Below, in pieces: positions 1-13,467 of a stretch of DNA of 64,000 bases (its first letter is position 1; each line of letters opens with the position of its first letter). The DNA comes from Primulina eburnea (Eukaryota; Streptophyta; Magnoliopsida; Lamiales; Gesneriaceae): NCBI RefSeq assembly GCF_022965805.1, contig NC_133101.1, positions 21,485,054 to 21,549,053 of the forward strand, read 5' to 3'. Under the pieces are notes generated by a model. The model was given only the letters and a program-made list of their open reading frames with translations, was not told the origin of the DNA and ran no database searches. A program made the position numbers and the translations under genes.

Positions 1-478
1 TTGTGGGGTGGAGGATGGGTTGGTGGTGGAGCGAAATTTCAATATTGAGCGTGAAATATGAGCGGATTTTCTGTTACATAAGGATGCATAACTTATCATT
101 GGGTCACCTGTTTTCCAGATGTATAAGGGAAATTTTTCCAATATGTATTGTAAGGGAGAGAGTTAAATATATATGACATTTGCAGCTGTTTCAATGCTGT
201 ATAACGCATGAATACTTGAACAAATTAATCACTCCATGAACTGTAATGTCCGAGGCATGAAGTTTTCTGATTTCTATCTTACAGTATGTGAAACCATTTT
301 ATCAGTTACAGACAAATTAATCACTCTAAAACAGAGAGATTGAAAATAGGATGATGCTACTCTCTGAAGTGTTTAAGATGGAACGAGAAAGTGAAACAGA
401 GAGTGTTGAAAAGTACGATGTTGTACTTCGTAAAGTGTCACTTATCTGTTTATGATTTTGTTCACGACTTCTTGATCT
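1..478. other. 3' flank of NPH3, no gene seen
   Basis: This stretch lies downstream of the NPH3 stop codon and probably holds its 3' UTR and terminator. I see no convincing ORF, RNA gene or repeat. A gene ending just left of the window cannot be excluded. Confidence 0.5.
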
Positions 479-2904
479 TCAAGAAATTGAATTCCTCCAC
501 CTTCTAGGTGTCTTTTTAGTGTGTTCCGCACTAGTCTCCTGAGAACCCAACTCATTGATTTCGGTCATCTTAGTAAGCTTGCTCAGTTTTTTCCAACCCG
601 AGGTCCATGTCGAAGCTTGCTTCGGTTTCGTCACCTTATCAAATTGTCTCTGCAATGTTTCCATGTTGTTTTGGAGTTCTAGATACTTCACCTTGACACT
701 TTCCAGTTCAAACTTGAGGGTGTTTATGTCCTTTTTCGCGGTTGCCCACCCCTCTTGAAACGATTGAGGTGTTCCTTCAAGTAATGTTTTGCGGTTCTGT
801 ATCAACGGCTGGTAGGGGGTTTCACCCGTTTCTTTTAACGTATTGTTGGCTATTGCGTTGCTTATTTTCACCTGTTCAGAGAAGAGGACTTGCACCACCA
901 CTCTGATAGGGAGTCTCTCGTTCTGAGCAGCGTGCATACATGCATCAATAGAGAGCTTCTGGCAGTCCATGACACGGCAGAGCCTCTTCCTCTCGTGTTC
1001 GGTGAGCGATGGATGCGCCTGTCGAATTGAGACGTGATCAAATGTGTAAAATTCAAAAATGGTTTCTTGAATACATTATTAGATTGAAATTTTAGAATAC
1101 ATTCCAGTTTCATTTTCACAACTTTATTTAATGTTAAATGAGAATAGTAATCTACTGTCGTTACTAGATCGATTACCTTAAGATAGGAATCAACAGCTCT
1201 GTATAATCCATCATCACAAGTTCTAGTGGATTCCGGCAAGGCTTCGGCCAGGACCTGGAATTTAGTCAATGAGAGGTTTCTGTCTCTTGAAACTTCTGTA
1301 AGATAGCTGTCAACAAGCCTTGCCACTCTCATTTTGGCATTAGAACTACTCCCCCTTTGAGCTCCATCGTGCATTTTTATTTCCGAAGATAACTGATGAC
1401 TAGGACTCGCGCTCGAACTTTCCGACTGTTCTTGAACCAGAAAATGCTCCAAAAGCCTCTGGGCTAGATCAACATCATACAATGTGTCATTCTTGTGGTA
1501 ACAAGGAATTAGAAGATCTGCCAGTGTTGCCTGTTCGAATTGCATACCGACCCGTTTTTCCAATTCAGTGACCAATGCCGGAGCCACTTTCAACATATTA
1601 GCCATTCTCAAAAGCCTGAGCAGAAAGCTACAAGAAACACTATCTTTCTGCGGAGGGATGATACTTATAAGGCTTTCTACTATCATTCTCTGGTCTTTTG
1701 TCTGAACTGCTGCAGGCAGATCCTCCTTCGTTCCCGCCACGATCATGTGAAGCCCTTCTTTCCAGTTGCTGCTACTGCCATTGCTGATACTACATATACT
1801 TCCCTCATCCATAATTCCACCGATCGCGGGTCCCAAACCTGACCCCTCTTTAATCAGACAAGGTAGCCATTTAGTGGCATACTGCATGATTGAAGCTCCA
1901 ATCATGTCATATCTCATACCTTTAACCTTGATCGCTGTAATAACTCGTACAAAATGATCGATCCTCAGAATCGAAACATCTTCAAACCACCAATCAGGTG
2001 GCACCTGTATGTTCCTACTTGGGCTAGACTCTTTCATCTCATTCCATCTCGGGCTGGAAACTGATCTTGGGGGTTTTCCTGTATACTGCCATTTTATACC
2101 TTTCGGATTCGCACAAGCTTTCCAGGCTATAGATTCGCTACATCTTCGTACAATTTGGAGATTTTCGGCCCACGGTGAGAGCTTCTCGCAGCTCTTTAAA
2201 ACCACTATGGAATCCCTCCATGCGGATAACACCACATAGCTGAGAAAAGCTTCGGTTTTGAATATCAGATTGCCTTCTTCTAGGTCCTCTGTCATCTCCA
2301 AGTACTCCGCCGCACATCTAAGGCCGGAAATATTCGTCGCTGTTAAATCAACAGCAATCCCATAGGAGAACTTAGCTGCCAATTCAAAAGCTTCAGGCCC
2401 TCCTGGTAGATCATCAAGAACTATCTTATTCGATTGGCCATCACGCGACTCGTATATGATTCTGTTCATCTTTCCACTTCTTGAAAGAAGAGGGTACTAG
2501 AGATGTACAAAGATCAGTAAATCAATCTTTCTGATGACAAACAAAAAATTTGTCTATTGAATTGTGTGTAGTTAATGTTCATGAAGAATTCAACTACCTT
2601 GTGCAAATGGAAACTCACGTCTCCAATCTGAACTAAAAAATCACTTGGAATATCAGTTGCAACATACCTATATGGACACAAATACCACATTTTTAGTCCC
2701 TTGACTTCTAACATCACTTAGAAAAGGACAAAATCTAAGGCTTGAAACACATAAGAACAAGAAAATCAATCAAAAAAACTTTGATACATACCAAGACTTG
2801 CCTCTTTGCTCAAAACCATCACTCTGAACTCCAGCCTTGCTTGTTGAAAGAACTCCATTTCCGTGACGTACACCGCCTGCAGATTCAGTTTCTGAGTCCC
2901 ACAT
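479..2904 (-). CDS. NPH3: NPH3, phototropin-signalling BTB protein (4 exons)
   Basis: NPH3 is the plasma-membrane adaptor of phototropin 1 in phototropism. It acts with CUL3 as the substrate adaptor of a ubiquitin ligase. Exons on the minus strand are 2904-2792, 2667-2598, 2496-1177 and 1018-479. All three introns are GT-AG, and the joined frame gives 680 codons plus stop. The N-terminus runs [11 protein letters not shown], then a BTB fold from about residue 39 ([16 protein letters not shown]) to 150. The central NPH3 domain includes [11 protein letters not shown] and ends around [17 protein letters not shown] coiled coil follows ([20 protein letters not shown]). The last eight residues are RRWRNSIS. 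In Arabidopsis NPH3 the equivalent serine (S744) is phosphorylated to bind 14-3-3; here it is S678. The start is chosen because exon 1 matches the NPH3-specific N-terminus. At 680 residues it is shorter than the Arabidopsis protein (about 746), mainly in low-complexity linkers. No disruption is seen. Confidence 0.95.
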
Positions 2905-3308
2905 GTTGTGAAGAACTTTTGATCAAGAAAACTCGGGGAGGAATCTTTTCAAGAAAATGGCAAAATGGCCTCAAGTCCGGAAACAGCGTGGAGAAAATAG
3001 ATCAAAACTTTTAGAGGAACTGAAGTGATTACTAATTAAAGACACAGAAATCACACATGGGGATTCTTGGAATTCTCTCTAATTATGTCGGTTCTCTCTC
3101 TGATTTTGAATGTCTCTCACAGGCTGTGAAGTCATGGGCAGCTAACACTGTTTTTGGATCCTTTCATTAATAATGCTTTTTTTAACTGTGAAAATTCAGA
3201 AACTACTGCCTTTCTGTGCAACTCCATTGGTTTCATTATTAATTCATCATTAATTGTTTGCTCCAGATTAAGTTAGTTTTTTAATCCCTCAAACAGTCAA
3301 AAGTAGTG

Positions 3309-3316
3309 TATATATA
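3309..3316 (-). promoter_or_regulatory. candidate NPH3 TATA box
   Basis: TATATATA on the minus strand lies about 405 bases upstream of the NPH3 start codon. It would imply a leader of roughly 370 bases. It sits in AT-rich DNA, so chance occurrence is quite possible. Confidence 0.25.
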
Positions 3317-5651
3317 CTCACTATAATATTCATTTTTGTACTTAGAGTTGTCTCCATCATAAAAAATATCAACTTCTTTTATTTTTTAACATAAAACTTA
3401 TCTTTTATGTTAGCAAGAAGGGTTGATGAAAAAGTTCAACGAAGTAGGTGTAGTGCTATGCATATTGACAGTTCTATTCACTAATGGTGTATGGATCGGA
3501 ACCACAGGGATGGAATTGGGGTGCGGGTGCTTACCGCTGATATACTCGATGCCGAGTTGATAGGGTCTTCGTCTTCTCAAATGTTACTTTTTATATGTGT
3601 GTTGGATGAATCGGTAGGGGTCTGTCTAATCCCAACAAGACATTAGAAAAGGCAAGAGAATTGGAGAATGTCAATTAATAGAAGCTATCTAATAAATTTT
3701 ATAGGCCAAAAATTAGTTTTTTAAATACAAATAGACAAATTTTGAAAATATTTAATCTATTGGATGGATGTTTATTGTAGTCAAGAGTAAGCCCTCCCTG
3801 TTTTTAGTGATTGTGAAAGCAATGGTTTTGAATTGAAGGGAGGACCACTTTTTACTTATTGGTCAGTTCTTTGGGAAATTTGTGATGTAACTAAGGCTCC
3901 ATTGTGTTGGTAAAGGTCGAATCAAGATCAAGTGGCAGAAATGGTGAGAGTATATTTGTCTACGTTTGCTGTTGCATTTTTGGGGTTTGTAGCACTATAA
4001 TGTTTTAAAATTTGTCCTTTTTGGTTATCTTTTCAAGTGAAGGAGTCAAAATATAAATATAATACACACATAACAAAGTTATCATATCTTGTTTGGGATT
4101 AAATTTAATCGGTAGATTTGCATGGAAGTTGTTTTGGACATGTCCAAGTGGCAAAGATGCATTTAATGGAGTGTAAGACTATGACATTACATGCAAATTG
4201 ATATTAAAATATTTTACCTAAAATTTGAACCAAAATAAATCTTTTATGTCTGATTTAAATTTCATAATCAATCCAAATCACGATGGTCGAACTCAAAAAT
4301 AACTTGGAGATCATACAATTTGATGTATAAAATCAAATAGTCATGATAGATGTACATTTAAATTAACACACAAGATGACATTTATCTTTTTCAAAAGGAA
4401 TAGAGAATTAAAAAATAAAAGAGATTTAATTGGATTCAATTGTATTTTTTTATTTATCATGCAAAATATAAATATGAGTGTAACCTTTAAGATTGCTTCC
4501 ACGTGAATGCCATGCAACAAAATGTAAAAAGAAAATATAACTTTTGTCTTGGTCTTTAATAATGTTTAGTAAAAAGATCTGATTTCATGGTGGATGGGAC
4601 ATTTATTTATGAATGGGACAGATATATAATTATAATTATCTTATATATACAAGATTCATTGCACGTTTTGAATATTACATAATTTCAAACAATAATTCAT
4701 CACAACATTGTAATGTCTCCTTCAAGATCTTTCTCAAAATTCTAAAATTAATCTTGTAAGCTGGTATGTATATATTTTATGTCAATTTGGTCTTATTTTA
4801 ATGAATTAATTTAAGTTTATCGTTATTCATGGATGTTTTGCTGGATACATTTAAGGATAAATAAAAATATAAAATATAGTCATGAAGATATATAGGGAAA
4901 TTGATGGAAATTGAGATGAACTATCACATCAACGAGGCCAAATAAATAATTAAACAAATAGAGAAATCATAGATCTTAAAAATAAAACCAAACGCCGGAT
5001 GAGTTAGGATAATTTTAACAAATCTCTTGTCTATATGTTGGATTTGGTTGATTGAGTTTGAGATTTATTTTTATAAAATTAAAAAAAATGGATGAGATTG
5101 AAATTAAGATTGAGAATATGATTAAACTATGAATTTTATTTTTACCTTTTGGCCATGATAAATAAATAATTTGTTTTTTTTTTTTACAATTTTACAAAGA
5201 AAAAAAATTTCTCTATGTGAAAATTATTTAGTTAAAAGATAAAACTCAAATTTAATATCTAAAACTGATGCTCTGGCCATTGGCTTGTGTTTGGATAGAA
5301 AAATGTATGGTTAGAATGATTGAGACATGAGCATCGCTATCTTCATTAATCGTCACTTTAATTTATTGCTTTTTTTAAACTCAAATCCACACTAACTATT
5401 TAAAATATTTATTTTAATTAATCACTTAATTTGATTATATTTTAATTGTTTTTAAGGGTTAATTTATGAAATGTATTTCGAACTAATAGGTATCAGACAT
5501 TATTTAAAAACAAACTTCAATTTATTTTACCTTCGGTGCGAAATTCCAATTTACAGCGACGAATTAAGTAAGCCGCTAAAATAATTAAATAATATTCAAC
5601 GGTAGTTTATTGATAAATTTTACGAATAAAAAAATGCAGACATTCGAATGA
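3317..5651. other. AT-rich intergenic DNA
   Basis: This region is strongly AT-rich with homopolymer runs and no supported gene. The part next to NPH3 should contain its promoter. I see no terminal repeats that would delimit a mobile element. Confidence 0.5.
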
Positions 5652-5659
5652 CTCTTTAG

Positions 5660-6274
5660 TAGGGGTGTTAATCGGGTGGGTTGGGTCGGGTTTCGGGTCA
5701 ACCTGCGAAATTTATTTTATTTTTTTTTCAACCCGAAAACCTCCAACCCAAACCCGAAGCAACCCGAAAACCCCCAACCCGAACACGAACCCGTATAACC
5801 CGACTCAACCCGTCTAACCCGCCTAACCCGATTTTTTTAAATTTTTTTAAAAAATTTAATGAAAAAAATTAAAAAAAATAAAAATAATAATAATATTTTA
5901 ATTTAAACACATAATAACAAAATTTTCGATTTAAATTTGAAAGTTTAATCGTAGAAAATTAAAAGTATATTTACTAAATAAAATAAAAAATTGTTAAAAA
6001 AATAAAAATATGCAAAATAAATATTAAATGATGAAAATTTATCATATAAATATACAATAAATTTTGTTCAAACATACAATATATAAAAATATAGGTAATA
6101 TTTTCAAAAAAAAAGTTTGCAGGTCAACCCGCGACCCAACCCGACACAACCCGAAACCCGCCTAACATGGCACTAACCTGAATCCACCCAACCTGAACCC
6201 AACCCGAACCCGAAAAACCCCAACCCCAACCTGATTTTTTTCGTGTTGGGTCGTGTCGCATTTTGACACCCTTA
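5660..6274. mobile_element. non-autonomous hAT-type element, 615 bp
   Basis: The element starts TAGGGGTGTTAA and ends TTGACACCCTTA, giving imperfect terminal inverted repeats of about 12 bp. It is flanked by a perfect 8-bp target duplication, CTCTTTAG, at 5652-5659 and 6275-6282. Eight-bp duplications with TAGGGGTG termini are typical of plant hAT elements. Both ends carry arrays of AACCCGAACCCG-like motifs in opposite orientation around an AT-rich core. No transposase is present, so it would depend on an element elsewhere. Confidence 0.85.
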
Positions 6275-6282
6275 CTCTTTAG

Positions 6283-8460
6283 TGTCTCGTGAAACATCAA
6301 AAAAAATTATTGTTTCTTATATAAAAAAAAAATTATTTTAATAATATTTTACGGTTTATCTAATTATGACATTTATTTTATATGTATACTCATGCAACAT
6401 GCATAGACAAAGTCCATTGAAATATTAAATGTATCATGAGGTCTGAATCGTAACATAAGATCATGAAACTCATTAGGAAGTGTACTGTATATTCTAAATT
6501 GGTTCATAGTCGAATCGACCTCCTAAAATAAGGAAAAAGATCGCTTGACCTTGAGACTAACATCTATGATGTAAATTGTCATGTTTCATTGGCAAAGACA
6601 TGAAGATGTCTATTCATACAGATGAATGATCATTTGATGATGCATTGAACAACTCTCCCTCGGACTGTCCAAGTGGTTATCACTTATTTAGTGAAAAAAT
6701 AGTCTTCAGTTATGGTTCTATACCATAAATCCCTTGACCAATGACAACGTAGAGACTCTATGTACTAGCATGAATTTTGATCCATTTACTGACTCCATTG
6801 AGGGTCATCAAATGGTGAGGTTGGATATAGTTTTGAAATACATACGAGCAAATACATTGTAGTCAGATATTCACTATTTACCTAGTAGTGAAGATATCCT
6901 AAGCAATCTAATTAGTTAGTGGTGCAAGGATTCTCTAACTAGAGCAAGACATGTGCTTTAAGGAAATGTGTTTTCCTAGTTACACATAACGTGTTACTAT
7001 TATTACTCAAAGATACATCACATCGTTATCGATTTCAGATGCAACTCTCGATATATCGGTAGTTACAAATTCAATCGTGATATATGAGTTGAAAGGATTG
7101 TACTGTATTTTAACCATAACTTAAGGTTCTTACAGGCACTATCAACGATACCTAGGAGATCATGAGGCGATGCTACTAGACGTTTTAACAATGATCTGAT
7201 TGGTTCAATCAGACTTGAGTTCTGACATTCTTGATCAAGAGGTTAATGAAAAGAATGAGGTTAATTAGGGTAAACCCCGAATAAGAATTCTCAATCACAA
7301 GAAGCTGTGAACCCACGAATAGCTATATTCCTGAACAATTGAAGGTCACATAAGTATCGGATTATGTGTTTCAGTTGAGATAGTCAAATTCAAGGTGTTG
7401 AATTTGACGATTCTAGTTTGATAGATCATATTGCTTATAACAGAGTTTATAAGTTGATTCTATATATTGGAAGTTGTGAAAGTTAGTTTAACTGCTAATT
7501 AAGTGAGAGTTGAACCGTCTGTTTTGGTAAAAGAGTTCAAAAAACTGGCAGCTGCCAAAAATGGATCATTGAAATTTTTTAATTTTCATCATATGAGAGA
7601 TTTGTACCATCGGTACATCGGTGATGTCTGAGTCGATCAGGGTTATAATGAGTTTACAGTTATTTATATAGTAAATTTAGAATCTACTAATTAAATAATA
7701 ATGTTAGTAATAGTGACTACTATATGTACATTATTCTATTCTAGATGACTATAGAATTGATTAACAATTCATTAATAAATTAAATAATGATTATTTAATT
7801 TTACATATATGTGTATATGATATCTAGATGTATTAATATAAATATATATAAAACATGAAAATTTTAATTAATAAAAATAAGGAATCTTGATTGGAGTATG
7901 ATTATGAATTCTAATAGAAGAAGGACTTCGATGTGATCATGAATCAAACTCTATAAATATTTCATAGAATTTTTGCACACAAATTTTGTTCACCAAAATT
8001 TTCTCCTCTACTCCATCCTCTCAAAGTTTCAGCCATTATATTTTCACAAAAGCTTTCGGCCGCCCTCTTCCCCTTCCAATGTGCAGCCCCGTCGTCGCCA
8101 GATTTATGAAATTGTTGCGATCTAGTCTCAATGCAAATTCATGTAAGATTTCTAGTGCAATCTACGAGAGAAATTCAATCTCTTATCATGGACCTCATTG
8201 TACTATCAAAAAGAGAGAGATCCGTTCGAAGATATTTTACAAAAAATGCTATATCCGCTTAAAAATCGGAATAGTCAAATCTAACGTTAAATACGCCAAG
8301 GTAAACAATTATAAACATCCTATGAATGTTATAAGTCATACGAAACCCAAAGAACGTTTCGAATATCGAAAATAAAATTTTTAAACTTCCGCTGCGCTTT
8401 AGGTACGAGAAAACGACACTCCAACATCTATATGTACGCATTGTGTGCCAAAAATCGTCG
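6283..8460. other. degenerate retroelement-like repeat DNA
   Basis: The composition and motif order (a TATA-like CTCTATAAATATTTC near 7949, then a C-rich leader-like stretch, then CTTCCGCTGCGC near 8387) recall LTR sequences of plant Copia elements. No second LTR, primer site or coding domain is seen. The ORF at 7986-8375 matches nothing I recognise and is probably not a gene. Boundaries are not defined. Confidence 0.3.
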
Positions 8461-8584
8461 GTAAATTTTTAGCATTGCATGTTAAATTTACCCACGTTTG
8501 GATGCGGTCTCATTTTGTAAAATTGTACTAATTTATTTGGTTAAATATGATGAAATAGTTATTTGATCTTCCTAAAAAAAATAG

Positions 8585-8766
8585 GGCAAAAACTTGTGTG
8601 AGACGGTCTCACGGGTTGTATTTTGTGAGACGGATCTCTATTTGGATAATCCATGAAAAAGTATTACTTTTTATGCTAAGAGTATTCCTTTTTATTGTGA
8701 ATATGGGCAGGGTTGACCCGTCTCACAGATTGTGATCCGTGAGACGGTATCACATGAGACCTACTC
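8585..8766 (+). mobile_element. Mutator-like MITE, copy 1
   Basis: This is a 182-bp element starting GGCAAAAACTTGTGTGAGAC and ending GAGACCTACTC. Each end holds a GTGAGACGGTxTCAC palindrome. It is flanked by a perfect 9-bp duplication, AAAAAATAG, at 8576-8584 and 8767-8775. It shares its body with five further copies in this window. The 9-bp duplication points to mobilisation by a Mutator-type transposase. Confidence 0.9.
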
Positions 8767-8775
8767 AAAAAATAG

Positions 8776-9945
8776 TTATTATATCCATAGGGAAAAAATG
8801 TGAATTCGAATGTAGAAATTACTCATTGTCATGTCAGATCAGTTCTTTAGTTCGGGAAATTGGCCTTCAATTTCCAGCCGTCGATTTTTTTTGTTTTCAG
8901 TCCCTGGATACTTTTTTAATACCACATTTCCACATGAAGTGTACCACATTTTGTATGACATAGTACCACAATTTTGTGGGTAGGGAGTGAACTCAAAAAA
9001 ATATTTTAATTAGGGATTTTTTACCTTCCTAAAATTGTTTCATTATTATATTTTGATATAATATGTGTTGGGCCCAAATATTAAAGAGGTATGAAAATAT
9101 CCTTAATATAAGGCCCGCAATTGATCGGAAGATAATTATTGACAGGGCCCACTATATTTTCCTACTTGAAAATTTGAAATTATATCAATTGACCAAATCA
9201 ATTATTTGGATGCTTATCTAGTAGTGGTAAAAGTTTGATGTGATACTCTATTGATCTTTAAATGTAATAAAAATAAGGAACGTACACAGCTAAAAAATAA
9301 ATACAAAAACGAATGTAAAAAAAAAACATTTGAAAAAAATCAAATAACTTATTTTAATTTTGAACCAAATAGATATAATCGATTTAAAATAAAAAACCGC
9401 ATATTTCCACGTATCCAAATGGATAATGATATGAAAGTATACAAAGAGAGTTTGGTAGAAATTTTCATTTCAATCAAATTGGTTCTCAAATTCAAACTTA
9501 TGATGATTGACCAACAAGCTCAACATACTATTGTCCATTATTTTAGTTTATCAATATGTAAAATTCATGTTAGCACAACTCATTCATTCCTTATGAAAAT
9601 TATCAAAATTGCTCATGTAAATTGACATTCTTGAGCTTTTGGTCCAATAAGTCGTCAAGGTCTAGCACAATAACTGTGTTTATATTTTTTTTTAAACACT
9701 TTAACTCTTTATTTTGCCTTTTTTTTGGTGTTTTTAGTCTTTTTCTTCGTTAAAATACTGACATAACACTATACTAGTTAGCATAACCAATTCAATTTTG
9801 CAAGCCAGCTAGTTTGGCATATGATAAAAAAAAATTGTGAATGGTAAGTCGACCAAATTGCGAAGGAAAAAGGAAGAATATTCATTTCCTGGCCCAGAAC
9901 CATGGTTTATTTCATCGTACTCATGTGGGTATTGCCCTAATGATA
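8776..9945. other. AT-rich intergenic DNA
   Basis: No supported gene or structured repeat is present. The ORF at 9251-9625 is Lys/Asn/Ile-rich low-complexity translation of AT-rich DNA with no recognisable domain. Confidence 0.5.
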
Positions 9946-10366
9946 GGTCGGTGACCGAATTAACCTATTAATTTAAAAAAAAAATTGTAATTTAACTTTA
10001 ATTATATATGTCATTTTTGTAAAACACCATAGTTTACACAAATGCATAAAAACATAAAATCACACACATCACAAATGTATAAGTTTTATTTGAACACAAT
10101 TAATTCATATTATATCGATTTTAAAATTAAAAATTAAAATATTTATAAAAATTGATAAATAAATTTTTATATTAAATAATAATATTTATTATATCGGTTA
10201 ATTTGATTAACTGATTTAAAAATTTTGAAAACCGTAACCAAACCGAATTAACCGATATAACCGAATTTTTTTAATTTGAAAACCGAATTTCCGAAATAAC
10301 GAACCGAATTTTCGAATTGGCTCGATTCGGTCGGTTAATTCGGTTTAACCGAAATCTTGCTCACCG
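9946..10366 (+). mobile_element. truncated hAT-type element (family of 54261-54837)
   Basis: From TCGGTGACCGAATTAACC to AAATCTTGCTCACC this segment closely matches the internal and 3' part of the intact element at 54261-54837. It includes the ATATCGG/CCGATAT motifs and the shared AT-rich core. The 5' terminus is missing and the 3' end stops before the final CCTA, so no target duplication can be read. Confidence 0.75.
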
Positions 10367-10632
10367 TAAGATCTCATCTACCCAGAACCATGCAAGTGTC
10401 ATTTGCACATTCAGGGGCGAATTAACACTTTTAATAGTGTTATTATTAACACATAGGAATTTTTTTCTCAAGTACATAATTTTTGGCCCCTCTAGAATTA
10501 AATGCATAAGTAGGTTTGGTGATGAGATCTTTCTTCTTTTTATACTCACACTAATTAGAAAACCCTATGAAAGGGGAACTAATTCACAGAGACTAGGGAC
10601 GTCTCCGTTTTTCCTTCTCAGTTATGTAATTT

Positions 10633-10814
10633 GGCAAAAACTTGTGTGAAACAGTCTCACGGGTCGTAGTTGTGAGACGGATCTTTTATTTGGGTCATCC
10701 ATGAAAAAGTATGATTTTTTTTGCTAAGAGTATTACTTTTGATTGTGAATATAGGTAGGGTTGACCCGTCTCACAGATTAAGATCCGTGAGACGATCTCA
10801 CATGAGACTCACTC
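10633..10814 (+). mobile_element. Mutator-like MITE, copy 2
   Basis: Same family as 8585-8766. Flanking 9-bp duplications are ATGTAATTT (10624-10632) and ATGTGATTT (10815-10823), one mismatch. The 5' palindrome carries a base change (GAAACAGTCTCAC). Confidence 0.85.
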
Positions 10815-10823
10815 ATGTGATTT

Positions 10824-12026
10824 TTACATCAATCGTTATCTTGGATTTTTCGTTTATTTAGATAATTTTATTTGTTACTTGATCGAATATTTATATATCT
10901 TTCAATGAACTTTTAGCTTTCCTCTTTTGGTTTTATACTAATATTAATTTGAGTAGGTCTTAAGACGGTCTTATTGATCTATATCCATGCGACAAATTGA
11001 CATGTTATTTCATGGGTCGGATCAGGTAAGGTCGGAGATTCAGATCACAAAATTAATTTGTAAGACATTTTCATATGAGTTTTTATATATTAATTTTGAG
11101 TATTCTATTTTTTTTAAGTTATGTTATTATTGTTATTGAAAGTTACATACAACGATAATAATAATTTGTCACTTAGCATACGGTCCCCAGACCTAAAATT
11201 CTAGATTTGGCCCTATGAACATGGGTCACATGTAATTACTAGTCCGTATCCTTCTTTGTGCTATCAAAATATTTAATTCAACTTGGAAATGAAGAGTTAT
11301 TGTAAGTTTGTTAAAAACAAATTGAGAAAATTGGGAGGGTAAAATTAATGTTTGGGCAAAGTACTAATAGTAAATCTTTTTTTGAGGGGACTTCCAACAT
11401 AGGCCTGAGGGGGTGGCCTCACTTGCCTTTGCCAGGTCTGGGACTGTATGTAACGCTAATGTAAAATAAGATTTTATAAAACGGGTTAACTCGATTTATA
11501 TCTAGGCCTGCTGAGATAAGAGACGCTATAGTTCTTAAGCAGACGAAGATTACCAAGAATGTAACTGTTTGTAGGGATCTTATTTATAGTTTGCCTAACT
11601 GCGGGACTTCAGATTATCTTTTGAACTACATCTGGAAAAATCGTCGACACTTGAATGATGATCGATGCCGGATTATTGTTCGTAGTCGACTCGATACCAA
11701 AATTTTAGACAACTCTTGTAATGTTACATGTATGTGCTTTTCTCATCGAAAATGTCTTGTCAATAATCAAAACTGCTATTGCTTGGAAGTGGAGAATATC
11801 AACACTTTAATGAAGACAATCCCAAGATTTTCAGTTCGATTTACTTTCTGATTATCATTTATCAATTATCATACACACTTGACAATAAGCAAAATTTTGG
11901 GAGGCCTATCCTTTGATCTGTCTTCCCAATTTCTATACATATTATGATAATTATTGTATGCAAAAAATTCTCATCTTGTTGAGACTTCTTGAAACATCAG
12001 ATATTGAATGAATCCAACCCGAAAAT
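10824..12026. other. intergenic DNA, 3' flank of the ATL gene
   Basis: No convincing gene. The 86-aa ORF at 11591-11851 contains several cysteines but no recognisable domain, signal peptide or neighbouring support. The right end should hold the 3' UTR of the minus-strand ATL gene. Confidence 0.45.
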
Positions 12027-13175
12027 TCATCGAGGAATCGCCGAATCCCGGGTTCCGCAGGCGTATCTTGACAGAAACAATCTCGCACTACATGAAATTG
12101 ATCTTGTTACAGAGGCCGAGCCTGTCAAAAGTATCTGATTGGATCCTTCTCGTCTCGCAACCATCCCGTTATCAGATTCTTTCATTTCAACCGATTCTTG
12201 AGCCGAATATCTGATAGATTGCGCCGGAAAGGTAATGGAGATTGCATCGCTGATCATTAACGAATCCATCGAAACTGATCTTCTTCTTGGTTGAATCTCC
12301 TCTAAGCCGCCATTGGCATCATCTAGCTTCAATCCAATCACATCCTGCCATTCGTTCTCTTCCCCAATCCCTATCCGCGAATCATCAGAGGCTTGATCCT
12401 CTGATCTCCTCCCAACTCCCCCACTACTCTCCGAACCTCCAGCCCGGTTAGTTCCCTCCGCCCTGCCGGAATTCTGAACAACCAGCTCCTCTGATGGTAG
12501 CATGGCTGTGTTGTTCACGATTCCGGCCCGGCAAACGGGACAATTAGTGTGCGAATTCAGCCAAGTATCGATACAAGGAATATGAAAAGCATGACTACAC
12601 TTGGGCAACAATCTAAGAGTCTCATCTTCTTGAAACTCATTCAGACAAACAGCACAATCCGTGCCTTCCACAAGGCCATCCCCTTTCTTATACTTTACAA
12701 TCGCGATTTTGCTTATAACAGATGGCTCCAGACCCACGGTCCTGATATACCACAAATAATGATCCACCACGGGCCCCTGTTCCGCGTCGAGAAAATCATT
12801 CGGGCCCAACTGTTCTTCCCCCCGCCGCGGTGGTTCTCTTCTCCTTCTTCTCAAGCTGTACCAGTTCAGATTGAAGAACTTGTAGATGGTGTAGCAAGAG
12901 AAGAGAAAGAAACTGGTGACCAAGATGGCCAAGGCGATGACAAGAATAAGAGAGAGCTTGGATGTATGTCCACTAGAACCACCGACGTATACCGGCGGCG
13001 GCGGGGGCGGGAATAGAAATTTTACATCAATACAATTGGAGATGCATAAATCTACACATTTGGGTGGGCATATTCCAGACGGGTTTGTTGTGGGATCACA
13101 GAATGGCTCGCAGAATCGGGCTGTTGCTTCAGAAACATCGGATTCATCCAGCAATTTTCTGAGGTTAAACGCCAT
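12027..13175 (-). CDS. ATL-family RING-H2 membrane E3 ubiquitin ligase
   Basis: ATL proteins are membrane-anchored E3 ligases, many of them induced early in defence. This intronless 382-aa frame has, in order: an N-terminal Cys-rich segment (C22, C26, C36, C40, C44, C48), a proline run at 56-61, one transmembrane helix at about 74-95, a basic stretch ([10 protein letters not shown], 109-118), a GLD-like motif (GLEPSVI, 149-155) and a canonical RING-H2. The RING ligands are C174, C177, C193, H195, H198, C201, C212 and C215, with spacing x2, x15, x1, x2, x2, x10, x2. W205, which helps contact the E2, is present. The tail is Ser/Glu-rich and contains [10 protein letters not shown]. Layout fits the ATL51-54 type; I cannot fix the ortholog. 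The ATG at 13175 is the first in frame and leads directly into the Cys-rich domain. Confidence 0.9.
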   Translation of the reverse strand: MAFNLRKLLDESDVSEATARFCEPFCDPTTNPSGICPPKCVDLCISNCIDVKFLFPPPPPPVYVGGSSGHTSKLSLILVIALAILVTSFFLFSCYTIYKFFNLNWYSLRRRRREPPRRGEEQLGPNDFLDAEQGPVVDHYLWYIRTVGLEPSVISKIAIVKYKKGDGLVEGTDCAVCLNEFQEDETLRLLPKCSHAFHIPCIDTWLNSHTNCPVCRAGIVNNTAMLPSEELVVQNSGRAEGTNRAGGSESSGGVGRRSEDQASDDSRIGIGEENEWQDVIGLKLDDANGGLEEIQPRRRSVSMDSLMISDAISITFPAQSIRYSAQESVEMKESDNGMVARREGSNQILLTGSASVTRSISCSARLFLSRYACGTRDSAIPR

Positions 13176-13282
13176 GAGAGTTTAGGTGGTGTGAAACCAG
13201 AAAATCATTTGGGGTTGGTTTTTGTGTGGGATTGGCCGAATCTTGACGATAACGGAGAGGGTTGTGGAGTCGATCTACGTCG

Positions 13283-13322
13283 TTGACTTTTTCTGTCGTA
13301 TTTAGTTCTCGGCTGCTGACGT
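13283..13322 (-). promoter_or_regulatory. W-box and TGACGT motif upstream of the ATL gene
   Basis: A TTGACT W-box core (13283-13288) and a TGACGT bZIP-type core (13317-13322), both written on the plus strand, lie 108-147 bases upstream of the start codon. WRKY and TGA factors bind such cores. They fit a defence-induced ATL gene, but cores this short recur by chance. Confidence 0.3.
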
Positions 13323-13467
13323 TGTTGGGCCTGGATTGGATTGGCCATTTCCGGGCCAGCCCGACTTGATAAATTCTTTTGGTTTTAGGAGTAAGGTATT
13401 CGTTACCTTCGTTGGATATAAATAAACAATCAATTGTTTGGCTAAAATTGTTGGAGATAACTTATAT

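Noticed and set aside
1540..2239. Plus-strand ORFs inside NPH3
   Set aside because: They are antisense shadows of the NPH3 exon with no domain.
7986..8375. 129-aa ORF
   Set aside because: Sits in LTR-like repeat DNA; sequence has no recognisable domain.
11591..11851. 86-aa ORF with several cysteines
   Set aside because: No signal peptide, no known cysteine pattern, no supporting neighbour; flanks look like eroded repeat DNA.
12549..13185. Plus-strand ORFs opposite the ATL gene
   Set aside because: Antisense shadows of a GC-rich coding exon.
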